Origin: Pseudolabrys sp.
Lineage (GTDB): Bacteria; Pseudomonadota; Alphaproteobacteria; Rhizobiales; Xanthobacteraceae
Length of the DNA stretch: 46,828 nucleotides
Reading direction: 5' to 3'
Assembly (NCBI GenBank): GCA_030655215.1
Contig: JAURVZ010000017.1
Coordinates: forward strand, 1-46,828
Shown: positions 28,238 through 35,936 of the stretch, piece after piece
Layout: every line of letters starts with the position of its first letter
Position numbering within the stretch: the first letter of the stretch is position 1
Made by a program: the position numbers and the translations under genes
Notes under the pieces: model-generated
What the model was told of the DNA's origin: nothing
Databases searched by the model: none
The model's input: only the letters and a program-made list of their open reading frames with translations

Positions 28238-28795
28238 TCAGGCTTTTTCTTCCGGCGGTTTCGGCTTGTCGCCAGCCATACCGAGCCCCATACGCTGGAA
28301 GCCGCCGCCAAAGTTCTGCGCACGCTTGGATGAGATGGTGCGCGAGTTGATGCCCATCCAGGAAATCTCGCTCGACAAGCGGCCATATTCGATCTTCGGA
28401 CAGCGGTCCATCACGACCTTCATGCCGGCGTCTTCGGCGAGCTTCGCCGCTTCATCATTGCGAATGGTGAGCTGCATCCAGATCACCTGCGGCTTCGGCG
28501 TCAGTGTGAGCGCTTCCTCGACAATGGGCAGCACGAATTGCGGCGCACGGAAAATATCGACCATGTCGATCGGCTCCGGCACATCGGCGAGCGAGGCGCG
28601 GCAGGTCTGGCCGAGGAAGTCTTTGCCGACGTGACCGGGGTTGATCGGGATCACCTTGAAGCCGCGCTCGATCAGATATTTGAACGCGAAATAGCTCGGC
28701 CGCGCCGTGTTCGGCGAGAAGCCGACCATGGCGATGGTCTTCACGGTGTTGAGGATGCCGCGAATGTAGCTGTCGGGGTAGGAATCGTGATTCAT
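28238..28795 (-). CDS. CoA-binding domain protein (YccU family)
   Basis: A 185-residue Rossmann-fold protein of the CoA_binding_2 type: IAMVGFSPNTARPSYFAFKY, VIPINPGHVGKDFLG, PIDMVDIFRAP and VIWMQLTIRNDEAA are all typical. It has the binding domain only, without the ligase part of succinyl-CoA synthetase. Function unknown; the gene next to metY is a recurrent arrangement in alphaproteobacteria as I recall it. It overlaps the stop of the preceding FMN-binding protein gene by 4 nt. Confidence 0.88.
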   Translation of the reverse strand: MNHDSYPDSYIRGILNTVKTIAMVGFSPNTARPSYFAFKYLIERGFKVIPINPGHVGKDFLGQTCRASLADVPEPIDMVDIFRAPQFVLPIVEEALTLTPKPQVIWMQLTIRNDEAAKLAEDAGMKVVMDRCPKIEYGRLSSEISWMGINSRTISSKRAQNFGGGFQRMGLGMAGDKPKPPEEKA

Positions 28796-29412
28796 GCGGT
28801 CGGCTTTTGAGCAGCGAGCAGCGCGCGTGGACGCGCATTCTCGGTTTCGAGTTCGGCGATCTTTTTCTGCACTGTATCGAGCGCGCCTGCAATATCCGCT
28901 TCGGTGAAGCGGCTAACGATGTGTGCTGAGCAGTTCACGTCCCAGGCGCCGATGGTGAAGAGAATGGCGCGTTCGGGCTTGGCCTTGTAACCCTTGTCGA
29001 ACAGCCGCTCGATCAGCGCCGGATCATTCTCGACGACGCGGGCGCGGCCCCACAATTTGATGCGCTGCTTGCGCGCCGGATCGAGCAGGAAGAGATAGGC
29101 GCGGTCGTTCTCGCTAAGGTTGGCCAGCGTGATGTATTGCCGGTTGCCGCGATAATCGGCGAAGCCGAGCGTGTGCTCATCGATGACTTTGATGAAGCCC
29201 TTCGGCCCGCCGCGATGCTGGATGTAAGGCGCGCCCTCGGCGCTGGCGGTGCCGAGAAAGGCGGTGTCCTGCTCGGCGATAAAGGAGGCGAGTTCGGGCG
29301 TGACTTTGTCGGGGAAGCCTTCTTCAAGGCTTGCGGCGTAGGCCTTGGCGGAGCCGCGTTCGGCCTGTGCCTTTTGCGTGGCGGGCGTAAAGACGAGCGA
29401 GGCGTTGTTCAT
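28792..29412 (-). CDS. pyridoxamine 5'-phosphate oxidase-family FMN-binding protein
   Basis: A 206-residue split-barrel flavoprotein. Visible features are ELASFIAEQDTAFLGTASAE (the first barrel strand), YIQHRGGPKGFIKVID and the flavin-side RIKLWGRARVVE. The C-terminal helix (ADIAGALDTVQKKIAELE) looks coiled-coil. Members include F420- or FMN-dependent reductases, so the exact reaction cannot be read from the sequence. It is the first gene of a three-gene run with the CoA-binding protein and metY. Confidence 0.83.
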   Translation of the reverse strand: MNNASLVFTPATQKAQAERGSAKAYAASLEEGFPDKVTPELASFIAEQDTAFLGTASAEGAPYIQHRGGPKGFIKVIDEHTLGFADYRGNRQYITLANLSENDRAYLFLLDPARKQRIKLWGRARVVENDPALIERLFDKGYKAKPERAILFTIGAWDVNCSAHIVSRFTEADIAGALDTVQKKIAELETENARPRALLAAQKPTA

Positions 29413-29478
29413 GATGCTGACCCTGAGCGGAGGGTCAACATAGGTATCCGGCGCGCGCCGCGAAAGGGCGGCGGACGA

Positions 29479-29940
29479 TCAAGGCAGCGTGATGGGGTCG
29501 CGGGAAAGACGGCCAGGAAGGACGGCATTCGAGTGAGTCGTTACCGACCTTTTGCCGAAGTAATTCCAGAATATCAGACCCGTTGACCGCTCGACCGACC
29601 ACTTGGTGCCGTCAAATGCTTCCAGCTTGGCCCAGTATAACGTTCCTGCAGCATAGTAGTGGCGAACCCGCATATCCGTACTCAGCAGATCGCGCAGCAA
29701 CCCGAATATTTCTTCAACAAGTGTCTGTATGTTGTCGGTGACTTCGTAGTGTGAATGCCCGTTTCCCCAGAATACGGTGGCCTCATCGATCCCAACGTCA
29801 ACCCTGACGTCAAAGCCATCTTTGGATTGAGACGGTATCGACAGAACGCAGCCGTCCGGCCTGCTCGTCCACTCATGACTGAATGAGGCATTGTTGGCCA
29901 AGAGTTCGCCGTATTGGCGAAACGACTCGGGCAAGTTCAT
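29479..29940 (-). CDS. hypothetical protein, composition unlike its neighbours
   Basis: A 153-residue protein that I do not recognise. It has no signal peptide or membrane helix, is rich in Trp/Tyr/His, and has segments such as VFWGNGHSHYEVTDN, EIFGLLRDLLSTDMRVRHYY and WSVERSTGLIFWNYFGKRS. By eye its G+C is near half, lower than the genes around it, which suggests recent arrival. The alternating strand pattern with an HSHYE-like turn is reminiscent of immunity-type proteins of polymorphic toxin loci, but no toxin gene is nearby; this is a weak analogy. Confidence 0.7.
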   Translation of the reverse strand: MNLPESFRQYGELLANNASFSHEWTSRPDGCVLSIPSQSKDGFDVRVDVGIDEATVFWGNGHSHYEVTDNIQTLVEEIFGLLRDLLSTDMRVRHYYAAGTLYWAKLEAFDGTKWSVERSTGLIFWNYFGKRSVTTHSNAVLPGRLSRDPITLP

Positions 29941-29967
29941 TTCTTTGCCATCCGAGGCATTGATGTT

Positions 29968-30780
29968 TCAGCGATCTTCCCAAGTCGGCTTGCGCTTGTC
30001 GATGAACGCGCAAATGCCTTCCTTGGCGTCGCGCGCCATCATGTTCTCGGTCATCACTTCGGACGCGTGAGCGTAAGCGGCAGCGAGGCCCATTTCGGCC
30101 TGCTGGTAGAACGCCTGCTTGCCGACCTTCAACGTATAAGACGACTTCGACGCGATTTCCTTGGCCAGTGCGATGGCCTCCTTGAGTTCGCTGCCGGCGG
30201 GCACGACGCGGTTGACGAGGCCCATTGCCGCGGCGCGTTCGGCCTCGATCATGTGGCCGGTCAGCAGCATTTCCATGGCATGCTTGCGCGGGACGTTGCG
30301 CGACAGCGCCACCATCGGCGTCGAGCAGAACAGGCCAATGTCGACGCCGGGTGTGGCGAATTTGGCGGCGGAAGAGGCGACAGCGAGATCGCAACTGGCG
30401 ACAAGCTGACAGCCGGCGGCGGTGGCGACGCCTTGCACGGCGGCGATAACCGGCTGCGGCAGATTGACGATCTGCTGCATCATCGCGCTGCATGTTGCCA
30501 TCAGCATGCGGAAGTAAGCGCGGCCGCCATCGGCGTCGCTGCGCCGCGCCGTGAGCTCCTTGAGGTCATGACCGGCGCTGAAGGCCGGGCCATTCGCAGT
30601 CAGCACGACGGCGCGCACGGTTTTGTCAGCAGCAATCTCAGTCCACGCTTCAGACAAAGCAATGATGAGCGCTTCCGACAGGCTGTTGCGCGCCGGCGAG
30701 CGGTTCAGCGTCAGAATGGCGATAGGGCCATCGGTTTCGCGGAGCAGGACGGCAGTGTCGGCGGGGGCGTGGATGTTCAT
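29968..30780 (-). CDS. enoyl-CoA hydratase/isomerase family protein, ECHDC3-like
   Basis: A 270-residue crotonase-fold protein. The CoA-binding and oxyanion-hole stretch ANGPAFSAGHDLKELTARRS is typical, but the two positions for catalytic glutamates are changed: VATAAGCQLVASCDLAVAS and FATPGVDIGLFCSTPMVAL read like ECHDC3 proteins, in which the hydratase glutamates are absent. It may catalyse a different CoA reaction or have a regulatory role. The end RKPTWEDR is also family-like. It is followed by the hypothetical gene in the same direction. Confidence 0.88.
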   Translation of the reverse strand: MNIHAPADTAVLLRETDGPIAILTLNRSPARNSLSEALIIALSEAWTEIAADKTVRAVVLTANGPAFSAGHDLKELTARRSDADGGRAYFRMLMATCSAMMQQIVNLPQPVIAAVQGVATAAGCQLVASCDLAVASSAAKFATPGVDIGLFCSTPMVALSRNVPRKHAMEMLLTGHMIEAERAAAMGLVNRVVPAGSELKEAIALAKEIASKSSYTLKVGKQAFYQQAEMGLAAAYAHASEVMTENMMARDAKEGICAFIDKRKPTWEDR

Positions 30781-30822
30781 GCGCGAACCTTAGCCGCATG
30801 AATCTCGCAAGCAAACTCCAGA

Positions 30823-30903
30823 CTCCGTTCGTTCCCGCGAAAGCGGGAACCCAGTTCAAGGCTCGGGACTCCTGGGTCCCCGCTTTCGCGGGGACGAACG
30901 GAG
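30823..30903. repeat. inverted repeat with internal hairpins
   Basis: Two 32-nt arms (30823-30854 and 30872-30903) are inverted copies with two mismatches. Each arm also contains its own hairpin of the form CCCGC-GAAA-GCGGG. The spacer is 17 nt. It lies in the gap between the divergent crotonase and thioesterase genes and differs from the repeat at 22631. Confidence 0.88.
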
Positions 30904-30971
30904 AGGTTGAGGCCCGCCGCCGGCCTGTCTAAGACGGAGGAGGCCGGACAATACCGGCGTGGGGAAACGTC

Positions 30972-31415
30972 ATGTCGAAGCCAGCCAAACAACCAGCCAT
31001 GACCGCGGAGGCCATCGAGGCCGTGCTCAGGGTCGAGTTTCCGCAGGCTTTCTATGACGGCAGCGGGCTGACTTTGGAGCGGGTCGACTATGCCGATATC
31101 CGCATCCGCAAGGCTTATCACGAGGACCATTTGCGCCCCGGCGGCACGATTTCCGGGCCAACCATGATGGCGCTGGCGGATTTCGCCATGTATGTCGCGG
31201 TGTTTTCCGCCATTGGGCCGCAGACCCTGGCGGTCACCACCAACCTCAACATCAATTTCCTGCGCAAACCGGCTCAGGCCGACCTGCTGGCCGATGCCCG
31301 GCTGATGAAGGTCGGTAAAAGGCTGGCGGTGGGCGAGGTGACCATCTATTCCGCCGGCGAAGATGAGCCGGTAGCGCACGTCACCTCGACCTATTCGATC
31401 CCCGTCCAGAAGTGA
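30972..31415 (+). CDS. PaaI-family thioesterase
   Basis: A 147-residue hot-dog-fold acyl-CoA thioesterase. The active-site helix region is HLRPGGTISGPTMMALADFA, followed by LAVTTNLNINFLRKPAQADL and a closing strand AHVTSTYSIPV. It probably hydrolyses aromatic or short acyl-CoA esters in the cytoplasm; nothing nearby narrows the substrate. No strong terminator follows; a small ATGGTA/TACCAT inverted repeat is at 31423-31440. Confidence 0.88.
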   Translation: MSKPAKQPAMTAEAIEAVLRVEFPQAFYDGSGLTLERVDYADIRIRKAYHEDHLRPGGTISGPTMMALADFAMYVAVFSAIGPQTLAVTTNLNINFLRKPAQADLLADARLMKVGKRLAVGEVTIYSAGEDEPVAHVTSTYSIPVQK

Positions 31416-31486
31416 TTAGCCGATGGTACTTTTATACCATTCTTATAAGCCGTTGATTTCTTAAGGGTTATATCTGTAGGTATGCG

Positions 31487-31515
31487 TTGACCGTGGGCAT
31501 TGTGTCGGCTAGAAC
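31487..31515 (+). promoter_or_regulatory. promoter of rplM-rpsI
   Basis: TTGACC (31487-31492) and TAGAAC (31510-31515) with a 17-nt spacer, ending 51 nt before rplM. The surrounding 31420-31490 is clearly A+T-rich compared with the genes. Confidence 0.6.
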
Positions 31516-31566
31516 GCGGCATCTTCGGCGCGGTGTTCCATCCGCGCCACTTTCCAAGGATTTGTC

Positions 31567-32034
31567 ATGAAGACGACCAAATCGGTAAAGGCCGCCGACG
31601 TTGATAAGAAATGGCTGATCGTCGATGCCTCCGGGCTCGTCGTCGGCCGTTTGGCCACGATCGTCGCGCTGCGCCTGCGCGGCAAGCACAAGGCGTCCTA
31701 CACGCCGCACGTCGACGATGGCGATAACATCATCGTCGTCAACGCCGCCAAGGCCGTGTTCACCGGCCGCAAGCGCGAAAACAAAGTTTACTATCACCAC
31801 ACCGGGTTCATCGGCGGCATCAAGGAGCGCACCGCGCGCTCGATCTTCGAGGGCAAGTTCCCCGAGCGGATCGTCGAGAAGGCCGTTGAGCGCATGCTGC
31901 CGCGGGGCCCGCTGGGCCGCGTGCAGTTCGGCAATCTCCGGGTTTATCCGGGCGCCGAGCATCCGCATGAAGCGCAGAAGCCGGAACCGCTGGATGTAGC
32001 CGCGATGAATCGCAAGAACGTGAGGAGTGCTTAA
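31567..32034 (+). CDS. rplM: 50S ribosomal protein L13
   Basis: A 155-residue L13, an early assembly protein of the large ribosomal subunit. The start [34 protein letters not shown] and the C-terminal [18 protein letters not shown] are characteristic. AAGGA lies 8 nt before the ATG. The gene is followed after 2 nt by rpsI, the universal partner. Confidence 0.98.
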   Translation: MKTTKSVKAADVDKKWLIVDASGLVVGRLATIVALRLRGKHKASYTPHVDDGDNIIVVNAAKAVFTGRKRENKVYYHHTGFIGGIKERTARSIFEGKFPERIVEKAVERMLPRGPLGRVQFGNLRVYPGAEHPHEAQKPEPLDVAAMNRKNVRSA

Positions 32035-32036
32035 TC

Positions 32037-32513
32037 GTGGCCGAGACCGTACAATCGATGGAAGGCTTGGCTGCCCTTAAGCCCACCGCTCCTGATGCCC
32101 CGACCTATGTCCAGAAGCTCGACAAGCAGGGCCGCGCCTATGCGACCGGCAAGCGTAAGAACGCTGTCGCCCGCGTCTGGATCAAGCCGGGCTCCGGCAA
32201 GATCGTCGTCAACACCCGCACGATCGAAGTGTTCTTCGCCCGTCCGGTGCTGCGCATGTTGATCCAGCAGCCGCTGGTCGCCGCCAACCGCGTCACCCAG
32301 TATGACGTGATCTGCACCGTCTCCGGCGGCGGTCTTTCTGGCCAGGCCGGCGCAGTGCGTCACGGCATCTCGAAGGCGCTGACCTACTTTGAACCGGATC
32401 TCCGCGGCGCGCTCAAGCGCGGCGGCTTCCTCACCCGCGACTCGCGCGTGGTTGAGCGTAAGAAGTACGGCAAGGCCAAGGCACGCCGTTCGTTCCAGTT
32501 CTCGAAGCGCTAA
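32037..32513 (+). CDS. rpsI: 30S ribosomal protein S9
   Basis: A 158-residue S9 with the alphaproteobacterial N-terminal extension (about 30 residues) before the core [19 protein letters not shown]. The C-terminal tail [17 protein letters not shown] reaches the decoding centre in known structures. It begins with GTG, and an AGGAG lies about 10 nt upstream inside the end of rplM. Confidence 0.98.
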   Translation: MAETVQSMEGLAALKPTAPDAPTYVQKLDKQGRAYATGKRKNAVARVWIKPGSGKIVVNTRTIEVFFARPVLRMLIQQPLVAANRVTQYDVICTVSGGGLSGQAGAVRHGISKALTYFEPDLRGALKRGGFLTRDSRVVERKKYGKAKARRSFQFSKR

Positions 32514-32535
32514 TTCGCTTCGTTCCGATCTCTGC

Positions 32536-32566
32536 AAAAGGGCGCAACTTCGGTTGCGCCCTTTTT
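32536..32566 (+). terminator. Rho-independent terminator of rplM-rpsI
   Basis: A 13-bp stem (32536-32548 with 32553-32565) capped by a UUCG tetraloop runs into TTTTT. The A-run on the 5' side makes it symmetrical. Confidence 0.95.
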
Positions 32567-32718
32567 GTTTGGGTTCCGTGTCGGTCTAATTTGCAGATAT
32601 TTTGCGTAGAAAGCGCGACACGGCGGCAAAGCTTTTCGCACGGGTGCTCCGGTATCATTGCGCCACCGCCCGAAGATGACGGCAGGACGCCGTTATGCTG
32701 GGCGTCATTGGAGACCGA

Positions 32719-33996
32719 ATGCTCACTGCCGCTGTCTCACAGCAGGGAATTCTGGACGTACCGACCCTGGTTTTCGTCGCAGTGTGCATCGTCGGCTTTC
32801 TCGGGCTGCTGCTTCTCACGGCATGGCTGCAGCAACGCCACGTCCGCGCCTTGGCTTGGTGGGGATCGGCCTATCTGATTGGCGCTGCCGCGATTATTTT
32901 GTGGGGCGCGCCAGCGCCAGTGATCAAGCTAAGGCCGGAATTGCCAGAGGCGATGCTGTTCATTGCCTGCGGCATGATCTGGAGCGGCATGCGTCTGTTT
33001 CACGGTCGCCCGCTATGGCTGCTGCTGACGGGGGCTGGAGCCGCCGTGTGGTTGCTGGTGTGCCAGCTTCCGGGGCTGGAGACCGGCACGCAGGCTCGGA
33101 TCGGGCTCGGCGCGATGTTGATCGCTGTCTACGGGCTTCTCATGGCGTTCGAACTGTCGCGCGAACGCCGGCGCAAGACGTTCTATTCGCGCACTGCTTC
33201 CATCGTCGCGCCGTGCCTCTTTGCCAGCATCTTTCTGGTGCCGCTCGGCATCCGCACCTTCGCAGAAGATTTCTTTGCCGCGCATTGGGTGAGCATCTTT
33301 GCCATGGGCGCCATCATCTATGCGCTCGGCACGGCCTATGTCGTGCTGACGATGGTCAAGGACCACCATGTTCACCATTACCGCAAAGCAGCGACGACGG
33401 ACGGGCTGACCGGATTGCTCAACCGCCGCGCCTTCATCGAGACCGCGACCAAGATGTACGCGGCGCAAGGCGCGCGCGGCGAGCCGGTGACGCTGCTGAT
33501 GTTCGACCTCGATCACTTCAAGTCGGTCAATGATCGCTTCGGCCATGCCACCGGCGACAGTGTGCTGAAAGTGTTCGCGCAAACGGCCATGGGCAGCGTG
33601 CGTGTCACCGATATCGTCGCGCGGCTCGGCGGCGAGGAATTCGTCGCCATGGTGCCGGAGCCGATGGAAGGCGCCTGCACCGTCGCGGAGCGTTTGCGGG
33701 CGGCCTATGAAATCGCCGGCCTGATGGTTGACGACATTGCCGTCAACTCGACGGTGAGCATCGGCATGGCGACGTCGTACAGCACAGTGCCGGATATCGA
33801 TGCGCTGCTGCAGCGCGCCGATGAGGCGCTGTATCTGGCCAAGCGTGAGGGGCGTAACCGCTTTCGTAGCGCGCCGGAGGAGCCGGGCGCGGAGCAGGCG
33901 CGGGCGCTGTCGGAAGCGCGCAAGAAACCGGCCGAGGGTATGGTGCGCCGCTGGGTGGCGCGGCGGCCGAAGCCGCTGGGCGCGACGGCCAGTTAG
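32719..33996 (+). CDS. membrane-bound diguanylate cyclase (GGDEF)
   Basis: A 425-residue protein with six or seven membrane helices in the first ~215 residues and a GGDEF domain at about 225-390. The signature is GGEEF, the substrate-side segment is LMFDLDHFKSVNDRFGHATG, and an RxxD inhibitory site (RVTD) lies exactly five residues before GGEEF, so it should make cyclic di-GMP under product inhibition. The C-terminus is basic. An ATG at 32695 is in frame, but 32719 has GGAG at the right distance. The signal sensed by the membrane part is unknown. Confidence 0.93.
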   Translation: MLTAAVSQQGILDVPTLVFVAVCIVGFLGLLLLTAWLQQRHVRALAWWGSAYLIGAAAIILWGAPAPVIKLRPELPEAMLFIACGMIWSGMRLFHGRPLWLLLTGAGAAVWLLVCQLPGLETGTQARIGLGAMLIAVYGLLMAFELSRERRRKTFYSRTASIVAPCLFASIFLVPLGIRTFAEDFFAAHWVSIFAMGAIIYALGTAYVVLTMVKDHHVHHYRKAATTDGLTGLLNRRAFIETATKMYAAQGARGEPVTLLMFDLDHFKSVNDRFGHATGDSVLKVFAQTAMGSVRVTDIVARLGGEEFVAMVPEPMEGACTVAERLRAAYEIAGLMVDDIAVNSTVSIGMATSYSTVPDIDALLQRADEALYLAKREGRNRFRSAPEEPGAEQARALSEARKKPAEGMVRRWVARRPKPLGATAS

Positions 33997-34035
33997 GTTA
34001 AAGGGTCATTTACCAACCGCGCCTAACATGGACGC

Positions 34036-34284
34036 ATGTTGGGCATGAACCGCAGCACACAGCAGACCGACGCCGTATCGCTTGAGCAGGTTGCCGAGCG
34101 CGCCGGCGCGGCATGGGCCTGCTCCTTTTCATCGTCGGATGAGTATAACGCTGCGATCATCGCCGAGCGCCGCGCCGCCGGTGTTTACGGACCGCTGCGC
34201 CAGCGCCGCCAGATATTTCTGACAGCGACCGGCGTTGCCGCCGGCCTTGGCGCGATGACGCTAATCATCGCGGCGCTCGCCTAA
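34036..34284 (+). CDS. small single-pass membrane protein, unknown
   Basis: An 82-residue protein with a soluble N-terminal part (SLEQVAERAGAAWACSF and a following acidic-basic stretch) and one C-terminal membrane helix (FLTATGVAAGLGAMTLIIAA). I do not recognise a family. It is in the same direction as the diguanylate cyclase, 39 nt behind it. Its stop overlaps that of the convergent pseudouridine synthase by 4 nt, which supports the reading frame ending there. Confidence 0.6.
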   Translation: MLGMNRSTQQTDAVSLEQVAERAGAAWACSFSSSDEYNAAIIAERRAAGVYGPLRQRRQIFLTATGVAAGLGAMTLIIAALA

Positions 34285-35027
34285 ACGCGGGCTTCCAGAA
34301 CTTTTTCCAGATCGGCTTCAGTGAGCAGGCGGTATTCGCCGGCTTTCAGATCGTCGGGCAATGCCAGACCGCCGACGCGGTCGCGGTGCAACGCATTCAC
34401 ATGATTGCCGATCGCCGCGAACATGCGCCGCACCTGATGATAGCGGCCTTCGGTGATGGTGATGAAGACGCGCCTGTCAGTCGCGATTTCCACTTGCGCC
34501 GGGAGTAGTGGTTTGTCTTCGCCTTCCAGCATCAAAGTGCCGGCGGCGAACAGCTTCACTTCGTCGCCGCGCAACGGGCGGTCGAGCGTGACGTCGTAGC
34601 GCTTCGACACATTGCTGCGTGGTGAGATGATCTTGTGCAGCAGCGCGCCGTCATCGGTCATCAGCAGCAGGCCGGACGTATCCTTGTCGAGACGGCCGAC
34701 GGTGGAGATGGCCGGCTCGCGCCGGCGCCAGCGTTCCGGCAGCAGGCCATAGACGAGGGGCCCCAACTCCTTGTGCGAACACGTGACGCCGAGCGGCTTG
34801 TTCATCATTAGCGCGAAACCGGGCGCCGGGTCGAGCGGTTCGCCGTCGACGATCATGCGCGTGGCCAGATCGGGTTTGACGTAGACACGCTGGTCGCTGT
34901 CGTCGATGACATCGCCATCGAGCGTCACCAGGCCGGCCCAGATCAACTGCTGCACCTCGCGGCGCGTGCCATAGCCGAGATTGGACAGCAGGCGGTCGAG
35001 CCGTAATGTCGGCGGCCCCTTGCTCAC
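34281..35027 (-). CDS. rsuA: 16S rRNA pseudouridine synthase, RsuA family
   Basis: A 248-residue RsuA/RluB/E/F-type enzyme. An S4 RNA-binding domain (RLDRLLSNLGYGTRREVQQL) comes first, then the catalytic aspartate in GRLDKDTSGLLLMTDDG, and the closing EGRYHQVRRMFAAIG. By family it makes pseudouridine 516 in 16S rRNA, though RluE/F-like targets cannot be excluded. Its ATG overlaps the stop of the RsmC-like gene by 4 nt, so both rRNA modifiers are coupled. Confidence 0.9.
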   Translation of the reverse strand: MSKGPPTLRLDRLLSNLGYGTRREVQQLIWAGLVTLDGDVIDDSDQRVYVKPDLATRMIVDGEPLDPAPGFALMMNKPLGVTCSHKELGPLVYGLLPERWRRREPAISTVGRLDKDTSGLLLMTDDGALLHKIISPRSNVSKRYDVTLDRPLRGDEVKLFAAGTLMLEGEDKPLLPAQVEIATDRRVFITITEGRYHQVRRMFAAIGNHVNALHRDRVGGLALPDDLKAGEYRLLTEADLEKVLEARV

Positions 35028-35935
35028 GTATGCGCCTCGTAGATCTTGTAGCCGCCGGTCTCGATCATCAGCGCGGCGCGCTTGAAGGCGGGTGTGAGGA
35101 TCGCTTCATAGGGCAGGTGCCGGTTTGCGACCATGTAACAGACGCCGCCTTTGCCAAGCGCGAGCGCCGCGCGCTTGATGAATTGCTGCGCCAGCGATTT
35201 GTCTTCCGCTCCGGCATCGTGGAACGGCGCGTTCATGATGACGAAGTCGAGATCGCTGATTTCGGCGCTGCGCAGATCGGCCCAGAGGAAGCGCGCGCGC
35301 GGATCGACAACATTATGCTCGGCGCATGCGATGGCGCGGCGGTCAATGTCGGTGAGCAAGATGTCGGTGACGTCGCCGGTCGACAGCGCCGCATGCGCCA
35401 GCAGGCCGATGCCGCAGCCGAAATCGGCGCCGCGGCCGCGCAGCGGCGGCAGATGTTCGATCAGCATGGCGGTGCCGGGATCGAGCCGGTCCCAGCTGAA
35501 CACGCCGGGCTGCGACCAGACGCCGAGATCGTCGATAAGGCGTGGCCCGCCGTCGGCAATCGCATCGTCGATATTGGTCAGGCTCTCCGGCCGTGTGCCG
35601 GTGACGATGCGGTGGTGCCGTCGCGGCGTCTCTTGAACCGTACAGCCGAAGGCCTGCAATTCCTTGCGCAGGCGTGTGCCGCCGCGATCCTTCGGCGCGA
35701 GGATCGTAAACGGTGCGCCGGTCTCAAGCGCGCGCAGCGCCTGGGCAATGACGTAGCGGCGTTCGAGGGTGCCCGGCGGCGCCAGCATCACCAGTTCGCT
35801 CAGGCTACCTTCGGCCTGCTGCTCCAGTGCTGACGCGCCGGGCATCAAGGGCGAGAACTGCGTCGCGTCCTTCGGCACATCGACCGCATCGGACGGCGGT
35901 GCGCCATAGATCGCGATGGTGCCGGCGTCCGACAT
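35024..35935 (-). CDS. RsmC-like class I methyltransferase
   Basis: A 303-residue protein resembling RsmC, which methylates guanine 1207 of 16S rRNA. It has a variable N-terminal half and a C-terminal SAM domain: GRGADFGCGIGLLAHAAL, ILLTDIDRRAIACAEHN and the motif IV segment FVIMNAPFHDAG. In RsmC-type enzymes this last motif is NPPFH; the Pro to Ala change is noted as odd. The segment PGVFSWDRLDPGTAML is typical of the family. It is the middle gene of an operon with rsuA. Confidence 0.85.
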   Translation of the reverse strand: MSDAGTIAIYGAPPSDAVDVPKDATQFSPLMPGASALEQQAEGSLSELVMLAPPGTLERRYVIAQALRALETGAPFTILAPKDRGGTRLRKELQAFGCTVQETPRRHHRIVTGTRPESLTNIDDAIADGGPRLIDDLGVWSQPGVFSWDRLDPGTAMLIEHLPPLRGRGADFGCGIGLLAHAALSTGDVTDILLTDIDRRAIACAEHNVVDPRARFLWADLRSAEISDLDFVIMNAPFHDAGAEDKSLAQQFIKRAALALGKGGVCYMVANRHLPYEAILTPAFKRAALMIETGGYKIYEAHT

Positions 35936-35936
35936 A

